Source: Gnetum montanum
Taxonomy: Eukaryota; Streptophyta; Gnetopsida; Gnetales; Gnetaceae
Reading direction: 5' to 3'
NCBI GenBank assembly: GCA_015680685.1
Contig: MNCI01008326.1
Coordinates: forward strand, 3,401 to 67,400
Length of the DNA: 64,000 nt
The notes below the pieces were generated by a model. It had not been told where the DNA came from, searched no databases, and was given only the letters and a program-made list of their open reading frames with translations. The stretch's first letter is position 1. Every line of letters starts with the position of its first letter. Shown in pieces: positions 12,102-24,197 of the stretch. The translations under genes were made by a program, and so were the position numbers.

Positions 12102-12922
12102 TGATGACTAGTGAGTAGGCCCTACATCCAACCATATGAATCACTAGCATTCACTAAGAAATCTAGTTGAATTCCATAGGCTTTAGATCTCTAAGTATAC
12201 ATTATCTAGGTAGTGACTCTCAAGGATATAATCATTTTATTTCCAGTTCCAATTGTAAGGTTCAAGGATACGATTAAGTGTAACTAAGGCATATGATTTG
12301 TATAACTTTTATATTTTTATCTATTTCTCCTAAGTGTGAAAATAATGTAAATAAATACTTAATTAATCTAGAAACTATCTAAGGTGTTAACTAATCCTAG
12401 CATAAGCATTTATTCCCATCTATTGTACACATCCTTAATACATTACAATGGTATTGGGTTACTAAGTGTGAGGGCTACTAGGATTACCAAGCGTTAATGT
12501 ATGCTCGAGATGGTCATACTTATGTGTAATAATTATCTATAATTAATTAATTAATTACATGCATGAATAATAAATGATTTAAGTAAATATTAGGCTAAGT
12601 CCAAGTGTTGTAAGATTTATTAAGAAAGCTCATCTTTATTATCATTCACACTAAAATATCTAGGTATATTAGTGCTCAAATAAAGATTCGTACACTTCTC
12701 AACTTGTACTATGAGAACTTAGAAAATATTCCAACTCTCAAATAAAAAAATTGCAAGAGTTGTACTTTATTAATAAACAATGAATTCATTAAATGCAATA
12801 GCTACATGCATCTATATAGGCAAGACTAGATACTTCGTCGACACATATGTGTTAACACATCAAATCATGTGTCAATGCATCAAATCAAGCATCAACATAG
12901 TTCAAAAAATGATGACTTATCA
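12102..12922 (-). mobile_element. 3' LTR of element B
   Basis: Starts TGATGA and ends GACTTATCA on the + strand. It is alignable with 33305-34095 throughout, for example TTTAGATCTCTAAGTA and the TTAATTAATTAATTA tract. A TATA-like CCTATATAGA lies on the minus strand at about 12812-12822. Upstream of that (12830-12900) are several short repeats resembling ACACATCAAATCA. Confidence 0.82.
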
Positions 12923-12936
12923 TACTCCCATGACAG
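12923..12936 (-). promoter_or_regulatory. Polypurine tract of element B
   Basis: The minus strand reads CTGTCATGGGAGTA directly before the LTR start TGATAAG. This is the plus-strand primer site for reverse transcription. It aligns with the tracts of A (25005) and C (58817). Confidence 0.65.
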
Positions 12937-13169
12937 AATGAAACGCATCCTCAAGTGAATAAAAGGAGAAATAATTTATTTTCAAATTTTGGAAAGGTAT
13001 GGGATTATTGATTGCCTGACTGACTAACTTAGACTAACTCAAATTGACACTAAGTGTCCAAGTGTACAGATTTACAACTTTTACAAAAATTGATTTTTGT
13101 GAAAATAAAATTGAATAGTGTGATAAAATTAACAACTACACACCTCTGGTAGCTTAAATATGAGAGGAA

Positions 13170-16014
13170 AAAATTAAACTATCTCAGATAGTGGAGGATC
13201 CTAAGATGTCGAATGATCTTCCCCTACCTCTAATTCATGTGGTGGTTGTGGCTATCCTATTGCAGCTATAATTGCTGGTGGAAGATGAAAAGAATCTAAT
13301 AATATTTTCATGTTCTCCTCCTTACTTTGGGAATTCTAAATTATCCACATAGCATAAATAATGTGGGCGAATATAGGGACATCCCACAAATAAGACATTG
13401 TAGGGAAAAAAATCCTTAACATTGATAAAATAGGCAAAAAATTATTTGCATTTGATGTCGAATGCTCAGAAAACATTCTGTAGCTCCTAGTAGTTACTCA
13501 TTCTTCTGGCTAGGTTCTTAGCTAGTCATCATTGATCTATGAATTAGGCTTTGAGGACTCTGAGTTTAGCATTGGTTATTTCTAACGTTTACTTTGTCTC
13601 CTGATGATGTTGAACTTGGCCTCATACAATAGGTATGAGTTGGTTACCTACTTCTCTAGTTCTGACCATGGGCTCCTGATAGTTAACATTGCCAAGTTTA
13701 CATAATGGTAGTTGTCCAACTCCATGTACTCCATCATCTTCTTGATTTGTAGCTTCTTGAGCTAGATTTTTGCCTTGTTATACATGTTCAGTCCATAAAA
13801 GATGGGCTATCACATGTCACCTCCTTATTTGAGCTACTAGACATCCCATTCACCATTACCTTCACTAGCTAGATCTTCATTTGTTAACTTCTCTAAGAAG
13901 GTCAACCTAGTTCCTATAGTGGTTCTTGACCCTTTAAAACTCAAGGGCCTTATTTTTCTAGGTGGTGATCTCAATTATTGATTTTTGATGCAAGGAACAA
14001 TCCTCCTTCATTGACAAAATATGATTTTTCATAGGCAATCTTCTTAGGTTCATGATTACCTTGACAAGTTGGTCCTATTTTTGTCTCAAGAATTTAACCA
14101 TCTAGTCCTTTTGAGCTTTAACATTTTGTAGGTGATGATTTTCCTTGGTCAGAATTACATTCTCCTTGAAAATCTCTGATAAGTCATTCTTAGTGTTATA
14201 ATCCATTTCTACTACTATGGACTCATCAAAGACTATAGTCTTCTTGGAATTCTTATCTATTTTAAATTTCTCTTGAAACTATAAGAAAGCTTATCTCTAG
14301 TCATGACCTAGTTGAGAATAATGGGATTCCCTAAGTAGACTCTTAATTTTGCAACTTAAGTAGCCAACCTCTGATTTTTAGATGTGGCTTCTTCAAGTTG
14401 AACATTGGTGATGATGCACTTTCCCTTAGCCTCCAGAAGCATCGACTAGGTTTTAGTGATGTTGTCTAGAAGATCAAAGACCCCCAGAATTAGTTTCCTG
14501 GTCCCAACTAATCAATCTAGCAATTCTTCATGTTGGGCTATGTTGAACCTTTCACTTATTGCTCCTATGAACATCTACACATCTTTAAGTGTAGCAACAT
14601 CTAGCACAAATGCTATAGAAATACTAAGTGCTTCACCCATTCTATCAACCAGCACCTCAGTTACTGTTTCCTACTCTTGGTGCTTCATCATCAAGAGAGT
14701 TACTTCCTCTCCTTCCTCTATGCATACTCAGAAGGTAGTAGCATTTTCAAAGATCCTTGGAAATTGCTGCTATCTTGGAAGGGACATCATTACCTCTCAA
14801 GCACTAAGATTTGATCTTTTGGGTGCATGCATTCGTTGGGAAAAAAACATTCGCACCGTATCCTCCAACTAGCTAATTATATGAGTGACCTCATTCACGT
14901 AGCTTACTGCTATTGGTAGATATAGGGACCACTACTTAGTCCTACCTACTACTATTATAGGAGTTGCTCATAGAGTTTCTACATGTGTTCAATGGTAGCA
15001 TAAGCCTCTAAAATTATTTAATAAGTGGTTGGTGGTGGTGGTTGGTCCTCTTCTTAAACTTTTGGTGGAATTTTATCTTTCATTATTTTCACCCAAGAGG
15101 TGGTAGAATAATGTCAAAGGGTATCTATTAAGTAGAGGGCTATTCCTTCCTTTATGCATAATTTGTGAATTAGGCATGAAAAGAGAAGTGCCTTTGTTCC
15201 ATGCTTGTTTTCTTTGAAGCACTTATCTATCTCAAGATAGATTAGTTTTGGGAGATTTATTGAAAATTTCCCACTTAGAGTGGCACATGCAAGGGTACAG
15301 AAGATTGTCACCTTGCTTAGCCTCAATATCAGATTAAGGTGATAGGCCACAATCTTAAAATATACCTTTGCAACATTAGTTAGCATGCCATCCTCCTTTC
15401 AATCAATCCGATAGCATCATTGGAACCACACATTTTTCACCTATGGGTCTACTTATGTTGATATTTCTACAAGCATTTACCTAGTTTTCAACAACCTAAG
15501 GGCTTAAGAGATGGCCTCCACCAGGTATGACAGAGTAATTTCCTTGATTTTTACTATGGTATCAAGCTACCTATTATTCTAGAAGAGATATTTTTCTCCC
15601 ATGTATCATTCTCCACTAGAAGTAAGAATAGGCCACATGGGAGAATTCTGCAATTGCATTTTGACTTCTTCTAGACTGAACTCCAAGAAGGTATGAAAGT
15701 TTAGCTATTAGAAAACTAAACTCTAGATTTCCTTAGATTTAGTTAGTCTTAGATAGGAATAATTCAAGATGACATTAAGGTTTTGCCTTGGTCTTGATGC
15801 CTCATCTAGGTGGGATTTCTCTATTTTAGGTTTGAGAAATTTGTTTGATAGATTCCAATTTAGGATCTTCTCGAAGAGGTCCCATTTTATGTGTTTCAGC
15901 TACGTGCTCCTAGGACTACTCTAGTTGTTGATCCCTTCTAATTCTTGGTTGCTTGTCCCTTGGTTGGGATGGTCCTGCTTCTACTCCATGCTTATCCCTT
16001 GGTTTTTGTGCCAT
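13170..16014 (-). pseudogene. ORF2 of element B: extra gene with Transposase_32-like and coiled-coil parts
   Basis: ATG at 16014 gives MAQKPRDKHGVEAGPSQPRD, which shares MAQK and a Gln/Lys/Pro-rich start with ORF2 of A. The middle (15114-15386) reads VYFKIVAYHLNLILRLSKV, then ALLFSCLIHKLCIKEGIALY, aligning with the A segment at 27100-27369. It resembles the plant putative transposon protein domain (PF20167 type), an attribution from memory. The C-terminal half is charged and probably coiled coil; the end near 13170 lines up with the A C-terminus. Many stops and frameshifts. It lies in sense between pol and the 3' LTR, the usual place for additional ORFs in plant gypsy elements. Its function is not known. 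Confidence 0.65.
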
Positions 16015-16440
16015 CTATAATGACAACATGACCAAGAATTAGCATTTGATGTGTATGATGGAGCACTTAAATACCTTGTCTCTTTGGATTAGTTACACTT
16101 TGGCTAAGTTGTGACTATGATAGATTGATTATTTTAACATTATTTTATTTAGATGACTACTTGAGTTTGCTGAAAATGTTTAACTCTCATGAATTTTTGA
16201 TTTTAATATTATTTTATTAGTTAAACCTTGTGGGAGTTAGAAAAATTCAAAAATTTCTTTTTCAAAACCCTAAGATTTGTGGTTCCCATGACATAAGGCT
16301 CACCTCTAGTAGCTGTAGAATAAAAGAATGAGGTTAATCAGACAAGTGATTCACAAGTTATGGGCTCTGGAAGTCTCTGAACTCTTGAAATGACAAAAAC
16401 TCCTTATGTGTTTAAGAGAAAATCTGCAAAATGCATTAAG

Positions 16441-16512
16441 TTTTATAGTATATATAGATAAATTTTATGTTGTGTTGATGTGATCACATCAACAAGGTCA
16501 CATCAACACAAC
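16441..16512 (-). promoter_or_regulatory. Internal promoter-like module ahead of ORF2 in element B
   Basis: On the minus strand a large dyad (arms GTTGTGTTGATGTGA and TCACATCAACACAAC, 16469-16512, containing the perfect palindrome GTTGATGTGATCACATCAAC) is followed by TATCTATATATACTATAAAA (16441-16461). The ORF2 ATG lies about 430 bases downstream. The TTGATG/AACACATC repeats upstream of a TATA box recall the B LTR U3 (12830-12900). Promoter function is inferred from layout only. Confidence 0.5.
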
Positions 16513-16619
16513 TGTTAATGAAAATTTTGCACTTTAAAAGTCTAAGTAAAAATAAAGAGTTTTTGAAAAAATTGGAATCTAAAGGAAGCCAAAAAATCCT
16601 AGAACATGGTGGAATGCAT

Positions 16620-17999
16620 GAAGAGGGCTAGGATATTCATAAAAATGGAGATTTTTCTTAGAGAATTTTAATTAAGAAGTATGAAACTAGATGTAGTCAA
16701 TGTGGAGTATGATAGGTTTGAATGCAAAACTTCCTAAGAGATGAGGAACACAACTAGCCCAAACAAGAAGTATCCAAGTGGGTCCTCCCCATAGTAAGCT
16801 CATGCCCTTAATGCCCTTACATGTCCTTAAACAAAAGATTCTATGGACCCCATGGATGAGTAATGGTAATGGTTAGTTAAGGAGCACATCACCAAAGAAA
16901 CTATCAAAAATATTTTACCATATAAAATTAAGAAATTGAAACAAACATGAGAAAAAGCAGTGAGGTGAGTTATGGAAAGCATAGGCATATGAAGTAGAGT
17001 GTGGAATGGAGTCTTGTGTTATAATCACATAAATTCTTTTATTGATTTTGTGGTTGATATGACTTGATAATTTCCATCCATAGTCCAAATTAAAATGAAT
17101 CTTCTAGTGACTTTGCATTAACACTCTTAGACTAGTTCACCTCCACACTATAAAAATACCCTCATAGGTCAATCACCATTTCAAAAAGAGAAGAAAAGTT
17201 GGAAGTGAGTTGGGCCTTAGTTAGAGGGGGTCCTCAAGCATGAATAACATGTATTTCTAGCTCCATTTGAGTTTAAGGGGTATGCTTTGAATTTCTATGA
17301 TTGTGTGTGTGTGTGTTTTTTTTTTCTTTTGAATTTTTGGATTTTTGGATGGGAATCACATCATACAAAGACTTAGCTTCCTATTATTGGTTGACATAGG
17401 AATCATAAAGGACTTGTGAAGACATTGGTTTATCCAAGAGGATAGGAAAATATAAAAAGTTTCAAATTTCTTTGAAGTTACATCCTTGTCTATCTAATTA
17501 ATCAATCCAAAGTTTGAAAACTACCAAGGTCACAAGTTCATTATCAATTGCATTTTAGAAGGGACCTCATATTTCTAAAACAAAGAATCACAATAGAGTT
17601 ATGTGGATTAGTGGCTGACATGGACTCACTGGCTATTATCATAAAAAGAATCCATGTCTTAGTTATCAACACTAAAATTCAAAGATAAATCCAAACATTA
17701 GTAATCAAATAATATTATAAAGTATAAACCATCATCAATTGTTCAATACAATTACATGAAGACTTGAAAGCAATAAAGGAAGAAAAAAAAAAGATAAGAA
17801 AAACTATAAACCAAATAATGTAAAATATAAGAAAAATTGTAAAATATTTAAGAAAGAGAAAATGTACTGAAAATGATGTAAAAAATTGTGAAAAATAGAA
17901 AAATGTAAGCATTGAGGAACCACTATATTTGATTTAGCATGGATGACCATCTCCCCCATAATTGAGTTGGAAAAAGGAGATTTGAAAGATTAAGCATGC
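16620..17999 (-). other. Conserved spacer between integrase and ORF2 in element B
   Basis: No gene. Short blocks match the equivalent spacers of A (28740-29830) and C (59800-60600): AAGTGGGTCCTCCCCATAGT near 16777, the TTAGAGGGGGTCCT...AGCATG block near 17222, and a CTCCCCCATAATTGAG box at 17951. The poly-A/T-rich 17720-17900 gives chance reading frames. Confidence 0.5.
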
Positions 18000-19350
18000 A
18001 TATCCATCTATTGAGGTGTTTCGATCATTGACTATTTTGGATTCTTGGAAAGGCTTAAGTTGTTGTGTGTTGACTAGTAGCTTTTTGTTTGGGCTTTCAG
18101 GTTTTTAAATAAGCATGTCTTGAAATGGAAAGGTTTCATAAAGATCCCTCCCATAATGTTTCGAACTTAGTTCATTGAGGCACATGTGTGGGATCCCAAT
18201 ATAGAACCTAATCTCCTAGTTGAAATTTCAATTTTCTAATCCTAAGGTCATGTCATTGCTTATTATAAGCCTTGTGTACTTCATTGGATGATAGGGCCAC
18301 TAGTCAATTCTCATCTAGTATGTTGAGATTCATTAACCTTTCTTTCTATGCTATGGTTAGGTTAAGACAAAGGTTACAAGTTGTTGAAAGTGTACGAAGT
18401 TCCATTTGAATTAGAAGTATTACCAATTTTCATACATGAGCTCATAGGAAGAGTAATCAATAAGAAGTTTCCAAGTGGAGCGATAGGCCCAAAGGGCATC
18501 ATTGAGTTTGGTGCTTCAATTCATCCTATATTTACTAATAGTTCATGTTAGTAATTTCTTAATCTCTTGATTCATAACCTTCATTAATTATTGGTGTGGG
18601 GGTGGGATGGAGTTCTTAATTTATGCTCAACCCCTAAGCATTGCATGAGCTTCCAAATAGTGATGCCTATAAAGTAAGGTTCATTACTAGAAATAAGTTC
18701 ACATGGTAGCTCAAACCTATTTACAACATGTTGTTGTACAAGCTAGGTTGTCATAGAAGATGTGCAATTGGCGATGGTTTCCTATTTTACCCACTTAGTT
18801 TAGTTGTCAATAGTTACTATAATGTATGCCTTTGCATTCAACATGGGAGTGATCAGACTCATGAAATTGATGCCTCAATTAAAGGACTCTAGTGGTTGGA
18901 CCCATTGTTAAGGCCCCTCTATCTGAGTAGTCATCTCACCATCATGTTGATCATAAGCACAAAATCAAACAAAGTGATGGGCATCCCTAAAAAATGTAGG
19001 CCAATAATACCTTACTATGGGGATTTTAATGACCATTCATCTTCTACCATAATGGTCCCAACAAGGGCCCTCATGAGCATCTTAGAGAACACGTAGTTGA
19101 TCATCATCAAGAACATACCATTGAACAAGTCCATAAACACAAACCATGTAAAGGTGTCCATTGATTTTCATAAAGTGTTTAAATTGGTAAAGAAAGTATT
19201 ATTTCTTCCTATTCTATCATTCTTGTTGAATCTCTTAAGTAAGAAGGTACGTGAGGATGCCATTGCACCAATTTATTTTTATGTGCACTTCTTTAGTAAT
19301 AGCTTTGACAAAGGGGAGTTCATCAAGAAATTAATTTGAAAGTGGGCTCT
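18000..19350 (-). pseudogene. Integrase of Athila-like element B
   Basis: The minus strand shows a zinc-binding end near 18900-19020 (VRYYWPTFFRDAHHFV, then FCAYDQHDGEMTTQ), then the core (GINFMSLITPMLNAKAYIIV, TIDN-TKWVK, ETIANCTS) near 18740-18890, and a C-terminal part resembling LKFQLGD-VLYWDPTHVPQ near 18190-18240. The first catalytic Asp (TIDN) is present. Cys/His ligands of the zinc finger are partly lost and many stops are present. It would have catalysed integration. Confidence 0.8.
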
Positions 19351-19439
19351 TCTCCTCTTTGTTATTCCATCTCAACAGAGATAAGTGGTTAGTCATCATA
19401 CTCTTGATTTCCATTTCATCCACCATGGTTAGATCAAAT

Positions 19440-20650
19440 TCCTACAAGATTACTAGCCACTGTATAACATGGGGGCTTATCATTGGCTTATTCATTAGGA
19501 ACTTAATTGCATGATTATCTATGCATACAAACACCTTGTACCACAACACATAGTGATAGAATATCTCCAAGGCATACACCACTGTCATCAACTCTTTCTT
19601 AGTGATGGTGTAGTTCAGTTGTGCACCCACAATGCTCCTTCTCACATAGTGGATATAATAGGGATGTTCTTGATCATCTAGCTATGTGATGATGGCTCCT
19701 AAGGCATAATTTGATACATCTATCATAATGTGAAATGGTTTGAACCAATTAGGTACATGTAGAATTAGAGTTTCCATGAGCTTCTACTTGAGTTACTAGA
19801 ATGCATGCTCACATTTCTTGGTCTAGATAAATAGAGCATTCTTCTTTATCAACTTCACCAATGGTTTAGAAATCTTAGAAAAATTCTCAATGAAGTGTGG
19901 ATAATAGCTAGTGTGGCTAAGGAATGACCTCACATCTTTAACTATTTCTAGTTGTCAAGATATTTATTGTATGACCATTATTTCTTGAAGATCCACTTGA
20001 ATTCCTTCTTGTGAAATTCTATGTCCCAATACAATGCCTTCCTAACCATCAAGTGACTTTTCTACAAGTTGAACCTAAGGTTTTTTTGGATGCATATTTT
20101 TAGCACTTGCTTAAGATGGTCCAAGGCTTGGTCGAATGCAGTCCCATAGGTGGAGAGGTTGTCCATGAAGACTTCCATCATGATACCAATCTACTATTGG
20201 AAAACGCTAAGGACAAGGTATTGAAATGTTGCAAGGAATTGCATAGGATGAACAACATCTTTCTATATATAAATCTCCCCTAGGAACTCATAGATGTGGT
20301 TTAGCCTAGTGCTCTAGTGCTATACGGATTTGGTTATAGCCATTATAACCATCAAGAAAGCTATAATAGTACTGCCTAGAAATTTAGTCCAATACTTGGT
20401 TCACCAATGACAAAGAAAAAATATCTTTAAATGTTTTCATATTTAACAACCTTAAATCAATGCAAACCCCTAATTTCCCACCTTTCTTTGGCATAACCAT
20501 GAGTTGAATAACCCATTCACTATCCACAATGGAATAGATAAACCTTGCTTTAAGGAGTTGTTCAATATTATCTTTGACAACTTGTGTGAGTTTAGGATTC
20601 AACCACCGCTACAGTTTCCTATTTTAATTAATGGAGGAATTTATGTAAAT
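19440..20650 (-). pseudogene. Reverse transcriptase and RNase H of element B; catalytic Asp lost
   Basis: 20384-20602 encodes IEQLLKARFIYSIVDSEWVI, VMPKKGGKLGVCIDLRLLN and FSLSLVNQVLD, the first RT blocks; FLDGYNGYNQIRIA follows. The catalytic box reads MEVFMDNLSTYG (20158-20169 for FMDN); Athila elements usually read FMDD, so the second Asp is now Asn. RNase H follows at 19442-19760 (HVPNWFKPFHIMIDVSNYAL, GAQLNYTITKKELMTVVYAL, VCIDNHAIKFLMNK). The FMD-type box and the absence of a second RNase H point to Athila rather than Tat. Frameshifted near 20250. Confidence 0.88.
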
Positions 20651-21640
20651 TAGATGCTGACATATCCTTGGATAAATTCTTGTTAGCTCATGATATGACC
20701 AAGCATAGGTTGTTGGCTATTTGTTGACCATCTTCAATAGCTTCTTTTTCTACATAGGAGCAAGGTTGATATTGATGATGACCAGCTTTCCATTATTTAG
20801 AAAAGTATATTCCATTCTAGCCGGTAGAGTCTTTAACTTAAGATACTCATGCTTAAAGCTCTCAGGGATTTCTAACTCTTCCTAATCACTTTATCAGGTT
20901 CATTGGAGAGTTATCAATGGACTTGATTCAATTCATCCATGTCATAGGCACTTGTTAGGGTCTAGGTATGTTCCATGCATAATGATGAATTGCTTTTCAC
21001 TTTAGTTGTTAGCCAGTGGATGCCCTCCTATTTTATGGCTATTGTGTATAGGAACCTTTTCACTTTTGTGATATCTACAAACTACCTACATGTTGTGAGT
21101 ATGGTACTTTTAACAATACATAATTTTTTTATGTAGTGGCACCCTTTATCACTATACATGATGCATGAAACATGCTTATTTTTAATATTCTCAAAGTTAT
21201 TTTTCATGGAAATCTCAAAGGAGAGGTCTTTGATTCCCAACCATGCATCAATTGTACTTAAGAATGCACTTCGAATGTGGTTGGAAAGTCCCCTTTGCAG
21301 TTATCCATGTGAATCACTAGGAAGTTAGTAAGATATGACCATCTATAGATGGTGTTCATGATATCCTTCACCAATCCCAAAGGAAAAATGATGGACTAAT
21401 CTACCAAGTCAAGATGAATGTTGCTCTTCTTAAGAGAAGGAAAGTTCCTATCATTGTACATTTTATGCAAGATCAAACTGATACCAAAACCTAAGTCTAG
21501 AAGAGCCTTACAAGGTTCTTTCTTGACAATTTACAAGTAAATCAGAGGACTTCCAACACTATATCTCTTACTGGGAAGGTGGCCATCCTTTACATAATCA
21601 ATGACTACATGAGTTGACATTCTACTATGCATCCTTGGAG
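20651..21640 (-). pseudogene. Aspartic protease and protease-RT linker of element B
   Basis: Near 21475-21520 the minus strand reads CKALLDLGFGISLILHKMYN, matching the DLGAS-type active site seen in Athila-group proteases (here DLGFG). The stretch to 20651 is a decayed linker with repeated stops and no clear domain. The enzyme would have cut the Gag-Pol polyprotein. Confidence 0.7.
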
Positions 21641-21699
21641 GTGTTTTCTTTGAAGGGATCTTAAAGGATGTTGTGGAGGATGAAGAAGAATTAAGGTTA

Positions 21700-24100
21700 C
21701 CAACCATAGGTGTATATAAGGGCTTGTTAGGATTATTGATTTAAAAAAAGGATTTTTTTCAAGGATTGGTATCCAAACCACTTAGTTAGGAATCTGGCTA
21801 TAAGTTAATAACCCTTGTGATATTTCTCTGTTGTGGCTTCGATGGAATTTTTTCATGCATGGATGGAGTGGGTAACAACTAAGTTGAGCATGGAGGTATA
21901 TGTATAGAAGGATGAGGAGGTTAATAGGTTAATAGGAATTCCCCTCTTGGAGATTGTGCTCAATAATATTCAGGAGGGTAGTAGTAGTACTAAAAAGAAG
22001 TGTGACTAGAAGAGTCATGTGGAGGAATGGGATGCTAAATGTATTACCTGTAGAAATATCACCACTAGTAAGGGTACTACTACCTTGGTGGTGGCATCCT
22101 CCATAACTATGGATGTTTCCATTGCTAGTGCTACTCATATGGTTGAGGTGGCACTTCACTTAAATAGTATGCTTCCTAGTGGAACTACCCATAGTTACTA
22201 TGAGGATGAGGCAATCTCTTGGATGTTTGTTATTTTTCAAATATGGGATTCAAAGCATACATCCTAGATTCTTACAAGTGTGACATGACTAGATAACATT
22301 CCTTGGGATGTTCATATTGGAAAATGTTACATCCACCATCATCATTTGTTTTGGAATCTACAATCTTTTCCATTGCAATAGCTTTTCCCTTTCCCTACTG
22401 ATGGGTAGGTTTAGCTTCCTTCATTCTCCTTTGATCACAACCACTACCTTGCTCTTTGGTCTCCTCAACAATTCTAAGGGTAGTTTCAAAATTTTCATCC
22501 AAAGAGTCTCACATTTTATCTACCTTGGCTGATATTTTAGAAACATATTTTTGTATCAGTAAGATTTTTTGTTGCATCACTTCATCAAGTGGTGTTTCCT
22601 TCTCATTGTTAGAAAACTAAACCTTCCTTTTATGAATGGAAGTATCCTAGTTGTACTCCTCAACACATTTTCTTTTCCTCATCTCATCTTCTTCTTTGGT
22701 CACTTGCTCAATGAGCCTTTGCATCTAATGAGCCCTTAGCTCTAAAAGCCTCCTTTGGGCATAAACACCAAGAGTTCTTCTTGTTTTTGTCTAGAGATAA
22801 TATATGATATGGCATAGCTTCTTCCTTTGGGAATAGCCATTGCATAGGCATTAGTGCAATAGTGAGTAACTTTTACCCATACCCACATCCAAGGATTCAT
22901 ATGTTCCTTGCTTCTAACCTTGGATTTGCCTTCGTAGGTTAGACACTTGGGAATATGTTTGATACTTTTCATTGAAGAGTTAAAGCATTACATTAGATCA
23001 TCAAATTGATTCAAATTCTAAGGACTAGTACCAACTTTTAACCTCCTTAATGAGTGTCCTAGGGAATAGCTTCAATTTCTATGTTTCATTTTGAATGTTT
23101 TGTAAGACACATGCATCGTGAAAGGCTTGGAGATGATTTTGTGGATTAGATTTGTATCCCTTTTTAAACTTAGGAATATTTTTCATGTCCAACCATTTAA
23201 TCTAATTATTCTTCATGTGCCTTATTGGAATCCTTATAGACTTAGCAATGTTAAGCATGTTTCTGGTGGCAAGTAAAGGCTCATCATGGTCATGGCCCTT
23301 ATGATGGCCATGATGCCTATGATTGTCCCTTCTTTCTCTATGGTGGACCTCCCTTCATTACACATACCTTTGGTCTCTACTATTCTAATGGAATCTACTA
23401 TCATCCCTATCCCATTTATTACCTTTATCATGGTCTCTTCCTCTACAAATTCAGTCAAAGTTGGAGGAGGAAGATGATGAGTGTCTGAGGGCATAACTTT
23501 AATTTTTTCCATTTGTTCTCAATATTCTATACGATGCATGCATCATGAAAGGCATGGAGATCATTTTTTGAATTAGAATTTTATCTCCTTTCAAACATAG
23601 GAATATTTTTCATGTCCAACTATTTAATCTAGCTATCCTTCATACGCCTTATTAGAATTCTTATAGCCTCTGCAATGTTGAGCATGTTTCTAGTGGAAAG
23701 TAAAGGCTCATCATAGTCATGGCCCCTATGATGGTCATGATGCCTATGATACCCTCTATTGTCCCTTCTATTTTTATGGTGGGCCTCCCTTGATTACCCA
23801 TGCCCTTGGTCTCTACTATTTCGGTGGGAGCTATAGTCATCCCTATACCACTAGTCACCTCCATCATAGTCTCTTCCTCTATGGATTTGGTTGGAGATTG
23901 AGGAGGAAGATGATGAGGATCACAAAGGTGAAGAGGAAGGAGGGCTAGCACCAGAATGATGCCTACTACTTCCTCTTTTGTGGCCCTAATCATGATCACT
24001 GTGTTTCTCATTATTGTGGTGCTTATCATGATTCCTGCCTTGACTCCCTTCCTTTGAGGTCCCATGCTCATGGGATCCATTCTTCCTAGAACAAAGATTA
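21700..24100 (-). pseudogene. Gag of element B with Arg/Asp-rich N-terminal segments (broken, duplicated)
   Basis: The best frame on the minus strand from about 24060 shows an Arg/Asp/His/Ser-rich segment (RDYDGGD, YSSHRNSRDQGHG, RRDNRGYHRHHDHHRGHDYD), then DEPLLSTRNMLNIAEAIRI and the Gag core entry IKWLDMKNIP. This block occurs twice because of a tandem duplication at 23050-23915. The core continues with LQAFHDA-like and LKLFPRTLI-like pieces (22990-23120) and KHIPKCLTYEGKSKVRSKEH (22742-22972). A degenerate zinc-knuckle remnant (CNIFQYEHPKECY) lies near 22300. The N-terminal leader is cut off by insertion of A at 24198. Confidence 0.75.
23050..23915 (-). repeat. Tandem duplication of about 427 bp in the gag of element B
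   Basis: Unit one (about 23060-23486) and unit two (about 23487-23915) align with a constant offset of 427 bases, for example GTAAAGGCTCATCAT at 23273 and 23700. Each covers the Arg/Asp-rich segment and the start of the Gag core. The period is not a multiple of three, so the duplication breaks the frame. Confidence 0.85.
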
Positions 24101-24197
24101 TCTAAAGTGCAGTGTAGATTCTAATTGATGGCCTCCACCTTAAAGAAAGGAGGGGAATTTTTGTATTCAAAAGTTCCTAAAAAAGGATCTTTCCATT

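Noticed and set aside
17715-17912. Phe-rich open frame on the minus strand
   Set aside because: It reads an A-rich low-complexity tract; no motif or context supports a gene.
23286-23477. Met/Ile/Thr-rich open frames on both strands of the B gag
   Set aside because: They are other-frame readings of the duplicated Arg/Asp-rich gag segment; the RD-rich frame joins to the Gag core.
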